DNA of 8,074 nucleotides, taken from contig CATZRJ010000062.1 in the NCBI GenBank assembly GCA_958423535.1, forward strand, positions 1 to 8,074. The letters are read 5' to 3'. The translations under genes were made by a program, and so were the position numbers. Of the stretch, positions 1 through 6,790 are shown piece by piece (the stretch's first letter is position 1; each line of letters opens with the position of its first letter). The DNA is from an uncultured Collinsella sp. GTDB taxonomy: Bacteria > Actinomycetota > Coriobacteriia > Coriobacteriales > Coriobacteriaceae. The notes beneath the pieces are model-generated. The model saw nothing but the letters and a program-made list of their open reading frames with translations. It was not told the origin of the DNA and did not search any database.

Positions 1-3000
1 ACGAGGTGCCGCAGCGCCTGGTGGGCATGGGCTACACCAATGCCGGCGCCGCCGACGCGCCCGGCCTGTTCCGCGTGCACGGCGACACCGTCGAGGTGTT
101 CCCCGCACAGGAAAAGGCGCCCGTGCGCATCGAGTTTTTTGGCGATGAGATTGACTGCATCCGCCGCATGGTGAGTTCCACGGGGCAGACCATCGGCAAC
201 GAGGATAGTATCGAGATCTTCCCCTGCCGTGAGCTGGCGCTTACCGACGATGCCGTTCACAACATGCACGTGGCGCTCTACCGCGCAAGCCAGGACGACA
301 GCAAGCTGGCGGCGCTGCTCGAGATGGTGGATGCACGCATCGTCACGCCCGAGCTCGACCGCTTTTTACCGGTGATGTACGGCCAGACCGTAAGCCCGTT
401 GGCGCACGTGAGCGGCAAGGCGCTCGTGGTCCTGTCCGAGCCGCGCTCGCTGTTCGACGATTGCCTGCGCGCCTACGAGGATATCGAGGCACGTGCCGGC
501 GAGGCGGGGGTCGACCGTCTGGACGGCCTGTATGTGCGTGCCCAGCAACTCGACTTTGGTTCCCAGCAGCGTTTGAACTACGTGAGCCTGATCCGTGCCG
601 GCGGCGCGGTGACGGCCGAGCTCAAGATTGAGCAGCCGGCCATTGCGGGCTCGGACAACCGTTTTATGACGCGCATTCAGGAAGTCGTGGGCAAGCGCTA
701 TGCCTGCGTGTTTGCCATTCCTGACCGCGGCGCGCGCGAGTCGATGGAGCTTACCTTTGGCGACGAGGGCATAACCTTTGAGGAGTCACTGACGGCTGCG
801 CCCGAAAATGCCGGTGCTATCGGCGACCGCGTGCGCGTGGCAGCGGCGGATTCCGCCGACCGTGCCGCACGCCAGGAGGCCCATGCTTCCATTCGCGAGC
901 GTAAGGCCGACGCGCTCAACGCCCGCTCGCTCGAGGCGGGTGCCGCCCAGGCTGCCGCCGGCGCCGCCGTGCCCACTATTTCGCGCGGACGTGTGACCTT
1001 TGTCGATGCCGCCTTGCCGCAGGGCGTGGTGGTGCCCGATGCCAACCTAGCCGTGTTCTCGATCGCCGACCTCAACGCCCGCATGGACGCCAACCGCGCG
1101 CGCAGCCGCCGCAAGGTTGACATTACGCAGATCACCTTCCCGTTTAAGCCGGGAGACTACGTGGTGCACGCCACCCACGGCATCGCGCTCTTTAGCGAGA
1201 TCGCGCGCCAGGAAGTGGGCGGCAAGGAGCGCGACTACTTTTTGCTGGAATATGCCGACGGCGACAAGCTCTACGTGCCGCTCGAGCAGGTCGACCGCAT
1301 CACACGCTATGTTGGCCCCGACGGCGACAAGCCGCGCCTGACCAGGCTCAATACCGCCGACTGGACGCGTGCCACCAACAAGGCGCGCAAGAACGCCAAA
1401 AAGCTGGCGTTTGACTTGGTCGACCTGTATACGCGCCGCTCGTCGATTACCGGTATCGCCTGTCCGCCCGATACGCCCGAGCAGATCGAGATGGAGGAGA
1501 GCTTCCCCTACGACGAGACGCGCGACCAGCTGGAGGCTATCGCCGACATCAAGGCTGACATGGAGGCGCCCAAGCCCATGGACCGCCTGCTGTGCGGCGA
1601 CGTGGGCTTTGGCAAGACCGAGGTCGCCCTGCGCGCGGCGTTTAAGTGTGTGGACTCCGGCCGCCAGGTCATGGTGCTCTGTCCCACGACCATTCTTGCC
1701 CAGCAGCACTACGAGACGTTCTTTGAGCGCTTTGCCCCGTTTGGCCTCGAGGTCGAGGTGCTCAGCCGCTTCCGCACGCCGGCGCAGCAAAAGCGCGCGC
1801 TCAAGGCGTTTGCCGAGGGCACGATCGACGTGCTCATCGGCACGCACCGTCTGCTTTCGGCCGATGTGAACCCCAAGAACCTGGGCCTGGTGATCATCGA
1901 CGAGGAGCAGCGCTTTGGCGTGCAGCACAAGGAGCAGCTCAAGAACCTGCGTGAGCAGATTGACGTGCTCACGCTTTCGGCAACGCCGATTCCGCGAACC
2001 ATGCAGATGGCCACGAGCGGCGTGCGCGACATGAGCCTGATCACCACGCCGCCGACCGGGCGCCGCCCCGTGATCGTGCACGTGGGAGAGTACGACCCCG
2101 ACGTGGTGAGTGCGGCGATTCGCCTGGAGGTGGGCCGCGGCGGTCAGGTGTACTACGTGTCCAACCGCGTCAAGACCATCGACGACGCCGTGGCGCGCGT
2201 GCACGAGGCCGCGCCCGAGGCGCGCGTGGGCGTGGCGCACGGCAAGATGAGCCCGCGCGAGGTCGAGGACGTGATGATCGAGTTCGCGACCAAAAAGATC
2301 GACGTGCTCATCGCCACGACCATCGTGGAGAGCGGCATCGACAACGCAACGGCCAACACGCTGATCATCGAGGACTCGCAGCGCTTGGGCCTGGCACAGC
2401 TCTACCAGCTTAAGGGCCGTGTGGGCCGCTCTGCCACGCAGGCATACGCGTACTTTATGTTCCCGGGCGAGCTGCCGCTCACCGAGGAGGCGACGGCGCG
2501 CCTGACCGCACTTTCCGAGTTTCAGGACCTGGGCAGCGGCATGCGCATCGCCATGCGCGACCTGGAGATTCGCGGCGCCGGCTCGCTTATGGGAGCCGAG
2601 CAGCACGGCAACCTGTCGAGCGTGGGCTTTGACCTGTTTACGCAGATGCTGGGCCAGGCCGTGGCCGAGGCGCGCGGCGATGACGACGCCGGCGTGGAGG
2701 CGGCGAACGTGGGTATTAACCTGCCGGCCGACTACTTCTTGTCCGAGGAGTACCTGCCGGCGGTGGACCAGCGCGTGCTCGTGTACCGTAAGCTCGCAGC
2801 GGCCGAGGACCTGGAGAGCATCGACGAGGTGCAGGAAGAGACCGAGGCCGCGCATGGCGAGCTGCCGTTGGCGGGACTCAACCTGTTCAATCGCGCGCGC
2901 ATCCGCATTCGCGGCGAGCGTCTGGGGCTCGAGAGCGTCACGCTCAGTGGCGGTCGCATCACGTTTTTGGGCGTCGACGTGCCTAAGAAGGTGGCCTTTG

Positions 3001-3182
3001 AGCTTAAGACCCGCTATGGCGCGGTGAACTTCCCCAAGAGCCGCAAGCTGTCGGTACCCTACAAGGCAGGCGCCGGTGCGGGCAGCGGCCTGGGTCGCGG
3101 TCTCGACGCCAACGACGGCACCGGCCCGGTGGCCGCGGCGCTCATGCTGCTGCAACAGCTGGGTGCGAGCGACGACGACTAA
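1..3182 (+). CDS. mfd: Transcription-repair coupling factor Mfd (5'-truncated by window edge)
   Basis: Mfd is an ATP-driven DNA translocase that removes RNA polymerase stalled at lesions and recruits UvrA to start nucleotide excision repair. The frame is open from the window edge, so the true start lies upstream; residues here are counted from the GTG at 6 (1058 aa, against about 1150-1180 for the family). In order: the UvrB-homology module (about 1-280), an Ala-rich linker (about 282-325), domain D3, the CarD-like RNA-polymerase interaction domain (about 378-455, beginning FPFKPGDYVVH), then two RecG-like helicase lobes. Visible motifs are Walker A GDVGFGKT (531-538), DEEQRFG (632-638), SAT (658-660), the RTMQMATSGVRD stretch leading into the TRG region, and GRVGR (804-808). 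A C-terminal TRCF/D7 domain carries LPADYF and YLPAVDQR, followed by a low-complexity Gly/Ala tail ending in DDD. The DEEQRFG motif combined with the CarD-like domain separates it from RecG. The identification is secure. Confidence 0.97.
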   Translation, partial: EVPQRLVGMGYTNAGAADAPGLFRVHGDTVEVFPAQEKAPVRIEFFGDEIDCIRRMVSSTGQTIGNEDSIEIFPCRELALTDDAVHNMHVALYRASQDDSKLAALLEMVDARIVTPELDRFLPVMYGQTVSPLAHVSGKALVVLSEPRSLFDDCLRAYEDIEARAGEAGVDRLDGLYVRAQQLDFGSQQRLNYVSLIRAGGAVTAELKIEQPAIAGSDNRFMTRIQEVVGKRYACVFAIPDRGARESMELTFGDEGITFEESLTAAPENAGAIGDRVRVAAADSADRAARQEAHASIRERKADALNARSLEAGAAQAAAGAAVPTISRGRVTFVDAALPQGVVVPDANLAVFSIADLNARMDANRARSRRKVDITQITFPFKPGDYVVHATHGIALFSEIARQEVGGKERDYFLLEYADGDKLYVPLEQVDRITRYVGPDGDKPRLTRLNTADWTRATNKARKNAKKLAFDLVDLYTRRSSITGIACPPDTPEQIEMEESFPYDETRDQLEAIADIKADMEAPKPMDRLLCGDVGFGKTEVALRAAFKCVDSGRQVMVLCPTTILAQQHYETFFERFAPFGLEVEVLSRFRTPAQQKRALKAFAEGTIDVLIGTHRLLSADVNPKNLGLVIIDEEQRFGVQHKEQLKNLREQIDVLTLSATPIPRTMQMATSGVRDMSLITTPPTGRRPVIVHVGEYDPDVVSAAIRLEVGRGGQVYYVSNRVKTIDDAVARVHEAAPEARVGVAHGKMSPREVEDVMIEFATKKIDVLIATTIVESGIDNATANTLIIEDSQRLGLAQLYQLKGRVGRSATQAYAYFMFPGELPLTEEATARLTALSEFQDLGSGMRIAMRDLEIRGAGSLMGAEQHGNLSSVGFDLFTQMLGQAVAEARGDDDAGVEAANVGINLPADYFLSEEYLPAVDQRVLVYRKLAAAEDLESIDEVQEETEAAHGELPLAGLNLFNRARIRIRGERLGLESVTLSGGRITFLGVDVPKKVAFELKTRYGAVNFPKSRKLSVPYKAGAGAGSGLGRGLDANDGTGPVAAALMLLQQLGASDDD

Positions 3183-3221
3183 CGGGTCGACGCTGCAAAC
3201 GCCCCATTTGGGCACTCTGGC
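3181..3221 (+). repeat. 41-bp intergenic repeat, copy A
   Basis: An ungapped 41-bp segment starting at the mfd stop codon matches 7811-7851 at about 31 of 41 positions. Shared blocks are TCGACGCTGC and CATTTGG plus a TCTG near the end. Both copies follow the 3' end of a gene. Copy A lies just upstream of the PAP2 gene's Shine-Dalgarno. The function is unknown: it could be a dispersed intergenic repeat, a shared regulatory or RNA element, or a remnant of an ancestral duplication. Confidence 0.55.
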
Positions 3222-3238
3222 TCCATCGAAAGGAAAGC

Positions 3239-4102
3239 ATGTTCGGATACATCTATAAGAAAGATGTCGCCATTATCGCGGTTGTCCTGTGCCTTTGTCT
3301 GGGCGTGGGCAGTTTCTTCGATTATCAGATCTCGAGCGCGCTGTTCAATATCGGCAGCATGTACGGTCGCTTTATCGAGGCCGCCGGCGAGCTGCCGTTC
3401 GAGCTGACGGCGAGCGTCGCGGGCGTTATGCTCGTACGCGCGGTGCGTCCCGACTCCAGGGGGAGCGAATGGCTCGCCGTGCTCGGCATCCTCGTCAACG
3501 TTGGCCTGGCCGGCTACGAGATCGTTTCGTCCCTGCGGGTTGGCGGCAAACTCATCGCGGTTCAGTTGGTACTGACGTTTGCGCTGGTGATCGCCGCCAA
3601 CCTTATCGTCTATCGCCTCACGCGCGCGACCGAGCCCGACGAGCTTACGCGCTGGGCGTTGATGGTGCTTGCCGTGTGGGTCGCTCAGGCCATTATCCTC
3701 AACGTGATCGTCAAGCCGCTGTGGTCGCGTCCGCGCATGCGCGTGATCGAGGTCACATCGGGGCTCAATTTTCAGCCGTGGTGGGTGATCGGCAACCCCG
3801 ACAAGTGGAGTTATATTGCGGCCGGCGTAATCAAGGACGGCTTTAAGTCGTTCGCGAGCGGGCACACCGCGCATGCGGCGATCGGTCTTATGCTCGCCGG
3901 ACTTCCCGCGGTGGCCTTTAAGGAAAAACCGTCGCGCCGCCGCGTGGTCTTTTGGACGGCGGCTGTGGTCGCGGCACTCGTCGCCTTTGGCCGCATCGTG
4001 ATCGGAGCGCATTTTTTGAGTGACGTGAGCTGCGGCTTTGCCCTGGTTCTGGCGCTTGAGTGCCTTGCCGCGCGCATTGCCTATCCCAACGGCGTACAAT
4101 AG
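3239..4102 (+). CDS. PAP2-family membrane phosphatase
   Basis: This is an integral-membrane phosphatase of the PAP2 (phosphatidic acid phosphatase type 2 / acid phosphatase) superfamily. Members dephosphorylate lipid phosphates such as undecaprenyl pyrophosphate or phosphatidylglycerol phosphate; the substrate cannot be read from the sequence. The 287 residues show about eight hydrophobic segments (roughly 9-27, 52-69, 79-97, 107-127, 138-157, 211-227, 234-252, 262-280). The three PAP2 signatures are present: a KX6R block (K159 to R166, WSRPRMR, with Met where the canonical Pro follows the Arg), SGH (207-209, catalytic His209), and RX5HX3D (R252, H258, D262). The ATG at 3239 is chosen because AAAGGAAA (3229-3236) precedes it closely. 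It sits 56 bp after mfd with no terminator between, so cotranscription is plausible. An actinobacterial lipid-phosphate phosphatase in cell-envelope metabolism is the best guess. Confidence 0.88.
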   Translation: MFGYIYKKDVAIIAVVLCLCLGVGSFFDYQISSALFNIGSMYGRFIEAAGELPFELTASVAGVMLVRAVRPDSRGSEWLAVLGILVNVGLAGYEIVSSLRVGGKLIAVQLVLTFALVIAANLIVYRLTRATEPDELTRWALMVLAVWVAQAIILNVIVKPLWSRPRMRVIEVTSGLNFQPWWVIGNPDKWSYIAAGVIKDGFKSFASGHTAHAAIGLMLAGLPAVAFKEKPSRRRVVFWTAAVVAALVAFGRIVIGAHFLSDVSCGFALVLALECLAARIAYPNGVQ

Positions 4103-4147
4103 CTCCGTTTGAATCATCTGACCGATACCCGGTAAGAGAGGATTGCC

Positions 4148-5173
4148 ATGCTCGCGTTTAACAACGATTATTCCCACGGTGCACATCCGGCAGTGCTGCA
4201 GGCGCTCGTCGACACCAATATGGAGCCGCAGCCCGGCTACGGTACCGATGCACACACCGAGCGTGCCAAGCAGCTTATCCGCGAGGCCTGTCAGGCCCCC
4301 GATGCCGACGTGTTTTTTCTGGTGGGCGGCACGCAGGCCAACGCGACGGTGATCGACATGCTGCTTGCGCCCTACGAGGGCGTCGTTGCCGCCGAGACTG
4401 GCCATGTCGCCTGTCACGAGGCGGGCGCCATCGAGTTTGGCGGCCACAAGGTGCTCACCATCCCCGGCTACGAGGGCAAGATGCACGCCGAGGACCTCGA
4501 GAACTATATCCAGGTGTTCTACGAAAACGAGAGCTACGAGCACACGGTGTTCCCGGGCGCCGTGTACGTGAGCCTATCGACTGAGTACGGCACGCTGTAC
4601 TCCAAGGCCGAGCTCGCGGCGATTCATGCGGTGTGCCAGAAGCGTGAGATTCCGCTGTTTGTGGACGGCGCCCGCCTGGCCTATGCGCTGGCGGCCGATG
4701 AGTGCGACATTACCCTGCCCGAGCTGGCGCAGCTGTGCGACGTGTTCTACATCGGCGGCACCAAGTGCGGCGCGCTCTGCGGCGAGGCCGTGGTGTTTTG
4801 CGGCATGCACGCTCCGGCGCATCCCGTTCCGCGTATTAAGCAGCACGGCGCGCTGTTGGCCAAGGGCCGCCTGACGGGCGTGCAGTTTGAGGCACTCTTT
4901 ACCGATGACTTGTATTTTGAGATTGGTCGACAGGCGATCGAGACGGCTCAGGCGCTGCGTCGTGTGCTGCACGAGCGCGGCTACCAGTTCTTTTTGGAGA
5001 CGCCCACGAACCAGCAGTTTGTGATTCTGCCCAACGAGGACATGGCTCGCATTCGCGAGCATGCCTCGATCGAGTACTGGGAAAAGTACGACGATACCCA
5101 CACGGTGGTGCGTTTTTGCACCAGCTGGGCCACGACGCAGGAGGATATCGACGCGTTGGCGGCGGTTCTGTAG
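4148..5173 (+). CDS. Threonine aldolase / beta-eliminating lyase family PLP enzyme
   Basis: This fold-type I PLP enzyme resembles low-specificity L-threonine aldolases, which cleave L-threonine or L-allo-threonine to glycine and acetaldehyde in the cytoplasm. The 341-aa length fits the family. Visible features are the N-terminal FNNDYSHGAHPAVLQAL, the phosphate-binding GGTQAN (60-65), ETGH with H86 expected to stack on the cofactor ring, DGAR (D173 to pair with the pyridine nitrogen, R176), and GGTKCGAL, where K206 should form the Schiff base. The start is supported by AGAGAGGA (4135-4142) six bases before the ATG. It lies 45 bp after the PAP2 gene without a terminator between and is followed by a strong intrinsic terminator. 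The superfamily also holds beta-eliminating lyases, so actual substrate preference is inferred only from the aldolase-like motifs. The name ltaE could apply, but orthology is not established here. Confidence 0.87.
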   Translation: MLAFNNDYSHGAHPAVLQALVDTNMEPQPGYGTDAHTERAKQLIREACQAPDADVFFLVGGTQANATVIDMLLAPYEGVVAAETGHVACHEAGAIEFGGHKVLTIPGYEGKMHAEDLENYIQVFYENESYEHTVFPGAVYVSLSTEYGTLYSKAELAAIHAVCQKREIPLFVDGARLAYALAADECDITLPELAQLCDVFYIGGTKCGALCGEAVVFCGMHAPAHPVPRIKQHGALLAKGRLTGVQFEALFTDDLYFEIGRQAIETAQALRRVLHERGYQFFLETPTNQQFVILPNEDMARIREHASIEYWEKYDDTHTVVRFCTSWATTQEDIDALAAVL

Positions 5174-5184
5174 CCTGATGTAAT
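5156..5184 (+). promoter_or_regulatory. Weak candidate promoter for the acetyltransferase gene
   Basis: TTGGCG (5156-5161) and TGTAAT (5179-5184) are separated by 17 bp, and a TG dinucleotide sits one base upstream of the -10-like box (extended -10 style). Transcription would start near 5191, so the RNA would begin with the hairpin at 5192-5225. The -10 second position is G rather than A, which weakens the call. It overlaps the end of the aldolase gene. Confidence 0.2.
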
Positions 5185-5189
5185 GACGA

Positions 5190-5234
5190 GGGGCCGCCTT
5201 GCGCCGGGTTTGGCGCAGGGTGGCCTTTGCTTTT
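5190..5234 (+). terminator. Intrinsic terminator after the threonine aldolase gene
   Basis: A 14-bp stem (5192-5205 with 5212-5225, starting GGCCGCC and ending GGTGGCC, two G-U wobbles) closes a six-base GGGTTT loop. It is followed by TTTGCTTTT (5226-5234). It lies 16 bp after the aldolase stop codon and is a strong Rho-independent terminator by form. The U-tract runs directly into the Shine-Dalgarno of the next gene. Confidence 0.82.
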
Positions 5235-5245
5235 GGGGGAGAAGG
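5235..5245 (+). promoter_or_regulatory. Ribosome binding site that fixes the acetyltransferase start
   Basis: The purine run GGGGGAGAAGG ends five bases before the ATG at 5251. An upstream in-frame TTG at 5227 lies before this site and inside the terminator U-tract, so the ATG at 5251 is the better start. Confidence 0.7.
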
Positions 5246-5250
5246 GTTGT

Positions 5251-5841
5251 ATGACCGAGATGTCCGAGCCGACGATTCGCCTGGCGACGCCCGAAGACGC
5301 GCCAGCGTTGCTTGCCATCTATGAGCCGTATGTGCGCCAGACGGCGATTACCTGCGAATACGAGGTGCCGAGCGTTGAGGAGTTCGCCGGGCGCATCGAG
5401 CGTACGCTCAAGCGCTATCCGTATTTGGTGATGGAGCTGGAAGGGCGTCCGGTAGGCTATGCCTATGTGAGTCAGCTTAACAGCCGCGAGGCGTACGACT
5501 GGTCGGTCGAGACATCGATCTACCTGGCGCGCGATGTGCGCCACGGCGGGCTGGGCCGCAAGCTGCACGATGCGCTCAAGCAATACCTGATCGCGATGGG
5601 CATCACCAACATGTGCGCCCTCATCGCCGTGCCGCACGACAAGGACGACGAGTATCTGACGCACAACAGCCAGGACTTCCATGCCCATATGGGGTATCGC
5701 CTGGTGGGTGCCTTCGACCGCTGCGCCCAAAAGTTCGGCCGCTGGTACGACATGTGCTGGATGGAGCTGGTCCTTGCCGAGCGCGTCCCCAACCAACCCA
5801 AACCAACCTGGTTCCCCGACCTCCCCAAACCTACCATCTAG
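5251..5841 (+). CDS. GNAT-family N-acetyltransferase, phosphinothricin-acetyltransferase-like
   Basis: This soluble acetyltransferase transfers an acetyl group from acetyl-CoA to an amine. The layout resembles the PAT/YncA branch (phosphinothricin, methionine sulfoximine or related amino-acid analogues), but the substrate is not determinable. From the ATG at 5251 it is 196 aa. It starts IRLATPEDAPALLAIYEPYV, the usual first strand and helix of this branch. A GRPVGYAYVSQLNSREAYDW core follows, then the acetyl-CoA loop RHGGLGR (97-103). The branch-typical HAHMGYRLVGAFDRCAQKFGRWYDMCWMEL forms the last strands. The final 18 or so residues are a Pro-rich tail (PNQPKPTWFPDLPKPTI), longer than such proteins usually end, encoded by a C-rich tract. 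The gene follows an intrinsic terminator directly and converges on gntR with a 21-bp gap. Confidence 0.87.
   Translation: MTEMSEPTIRLATPEDAPALLAIYEPYVRQTAITCEYEVPSVEEFAGRIERTLKRYPYLVMELEGRPVGYAYVSQLNSREAYDWSVETSIYLARDVRHGGLGRKLHDALKQYLIAMGITNMCALIAVPHDKDDEYLTHNSQDFHAHMGYRLVGAFDRCAQKFGRWYDMCWMELVLAERVPNQPKPTWFPDLPKPTI
5786..5840 (+). terminator. C-rich, G-poor tract, possible Rho loading region
   Basis: These 55 bases contain 28 C and only 3 G, with repeated ACCAACC-type units, in a region otherwise rich in G. Rho utilisation sites are typically C-rich and G-poor. No intrinsic hairpin plus U-tract exists at this convergent gene end. The tract encodes the Pro-rich tail of the acetyltransferase, so it could also simply be coding sequence. 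The termination role is inference. Confidence 0.3.
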
Positions 5842-5862
5842 GGACAGGTTTATTTTGGCAGG

Positions 5863-6585
5863 TTAGCCGATGGGCTCGGTGTATTTGGCACGGTCGGTGC
5901 GCTGGATGCGCTTGGAGACATGGAGCGGGCGGCCGTCGGTGTCGTAGACGTAGTCGGTGATCAGGATCAGCGCCTGCCCGCGCCCAACGTTGAGCAAAAA
6001 CGCCTCGTTTTGCGAGGCATAGCACACCTCAAAGGTCTTATGTCCCTGTGCCGGCGCGCGATGGAACTCCTGTCGTAGCGTGGCATAGAGCGAACCGTTG
6101 ATATCGCGATCGATGAGTGCCTCAAAGCTCGGTGGTAGATAGGTGGTCTCCAGGCACAGCGGCGCATCGTCCAGATAACGCAGGCGGACAAGTTTGACGA
6201 GCTTGCTGCCCACGGCGACATCGAAGAACTTGGCCGCATTGCCCGCGGCCTTGGCAAAGCCCGAGTCCACCGTGCGCGTGGTGGGCTTCATACCCTGACC
6301 CTGGACCTGTGTCGTGTAGCTCGAAAACACCAGGTTGTTCTCGTGGAGCGCCGGCGTGTCGGCCACAAAGGCGCCACGCCCGCGCTCGGTGCGCACCAGG
6401 CCCTCATCAACGAGCACCTTAAGGGCGTGGCGTACGGTGCTGCGCGACAGCCCCGATTCGTCCATGAGTTCCATTTCGGACGGCAGCTTGTCTCCGCGCG
6501 CGTAGGTGCCGGAGGCGATGCGGTCGCGCAGCATGCCCGCCAAGCGCTCGTATTGGGTCAGTCTCTTTTTAGATGAAGCGTTCAT
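5863..6585 (-). CDS. GntR-family (HutC subfamily) transcriptional regulator with UTRA domain
   Basis: This is a cytoplasmic DNA-binding repressor, 240 aa. Residues 11-78 form the GntR winged helix-turn-helix: YERLAGMLRDRIASGTYARGD leads to KLPSEMELMDESG, the recognition segment LSRSTVRHALKVL (46-58), and the wing RTERGRGAFV. Residues about 96-236 form a UTRA ligand-binding domain with the family-typical RLRYLDDAPLCLETTYLP (135-151) and a C-terminal DYVYDTDGRPLHVSKRI. UTRA regulators usually sense phosphorylated sugars, amino-sugar phosphates or related metabolites. The gene is divergent from a SIS-domain enzyme, which suggests that enzyme as target and its substrate as inducer. Tandem TGTAT units begin only 7 bp upstream of its start codon and overlap the weak Shine-Dalgarno (CAGG on the minus strand), consistent with autoregulation. 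No specific family name (FrlR, NagR and so on) can be assigned from sequence alone. Confidence 0.93.
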   Translation of the reverse strand: MNASSKKRLTQYERLAGMLRDRIASGTYARGDKLPSEMELMDESGLSRSTVRHALKVLVDEGLVRTERGRGAFVADTPALHENNLVFSSYTTQVQGQGMKPTTRTVDSGFAKAAGNAAKFFDVAVGSKLVKLVRLRYLDDAPLCLETTYLPPSFEALIDRDINGSLYATLRQEFHRAPAQGHKTFEVCYASQNEAFLLNVGRGQALILITDYVYDTDGRPLHVSKRIQRTDRAKYTEPIG

Positions 6586-6591
6586 GCGATC

Positions 6592-6633
6592 AACCTGTAT
6601 CTAACCTGTATGCATATCTAATAAAGCATGTAT
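6592..6633 (+). promoter_or_regulatory. Putative GntR operator, gntR-proximal
   Basis: The unit AACCTGTAT occurs twice exactly (6592-6600 and 6603-6611), 11 bp apart. A third copy with one change (AGCATGTAT, 6625-6633) lies a further 22 bp on, so all three fall on the same helical face. The first unit overlaps the gntR leader just upstream of its start codon. Binding by the adjacent GntR protein is inferred from position and from the matching array near the SIS gene. Confidence 0.55.
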
Positions 6634-6730
6634 TCAATACAACAACAAAACCGCTGATAGCAAGTTATCGAAAACCGCATCAGCAAAATTTCTAAGACAA
6701 ATATAGCATACAACTAGTCGACATAACCAA

Positions 6731-6752
6731 AACATGTATGTAACTTGTATGC
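6731..6752 (+). promoter_or_regulatory. Putative GntR operator, SIS-gene-proximal
   Basis: AACATGTAT (6731-6739) and AACTTGTAT (6742-6750) are spaced 11 bp like the gntR-proximal pair. The 22-bp site agrees with 6592-6613 at 19 of 22 positions, ending in GC in both. It lies 38 bp upstream of the SIS start codon, where bound repressor would block transcription initiation or elongation. Confidence 0.55.
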
Positions 6753-6790
6753 CATCGAGAGCATCAAACGAGAAGAAAGGCTGATGCACG

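Larger units (their letters stand above)
6586..6790. promoter_or_regulatory. Divergent AT-rich control region between gntR and the SIS gene
   Basis: This 205-bp region is clearly AT-richer than its surroundings and must hold the promoters of both genes. Besides the TGTAT arrays at each end it contains an odd palindrome TGTATTCAATACA (6629-6641), an inverted half-site GCATACAA (6706-6713), two copies of AAAACCGC 24 bp apart (6647, 6671), and GCTGAT/ATCAGC arms (6653-6658, 6679-6684). I could not pick out a convincing -35/-10 pair for either gene. The SIS gene's likely Shine-Dalgarno is AGAAAGG (6774-6780), ten bases before its ATG. Confidence 0.7.

Noticed and set aside
1047..3215. A 722-codon open frame on the minus strand opposite mfd
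   Set aside because: Its translation is rich in His, Arg, Leu and Val with no recognisable domain. The opposite strand has all Mfd motifs. Long antisense frames are expected in high-GC genes.
4095..4100. TACAAT as a -10 box for the aldolase gene
   Set aside because: No acceptable -35 box lies 16-18 bp upstream, and it overlaps the PAP2 gene end. Co-transcription is simpler.
3179..4543. A 454-codon minus-strand open frame across the PAP2 gene and the start of the aldolase gene
   Set aside because: It spans two well-supported plus-strand genes and their spacer, and shows no domain or ribosome binding context.
5227..5250. TTG at 5227 as the start of the acetyltransferase
   Set aside because: It lies in the terminator U-tract with no Shine-Dalgarno before it, whereas a good one precedes the ATG at 5251.
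4981..5796. Minus-strand open frame opposite the aldolase end and acetyltransferase
   Set aside because: It runs through the terminator hairpin and two supported genes, with no coherent protein features.
5845..5864. CAGGTT repeated 14 bp apart in the short gap between the convergent acetyltransferase and gntR genes
   Set aside because: Six bases repeated once is too little to separate from chance. I could not find a matching second copy elsewhere in the window.
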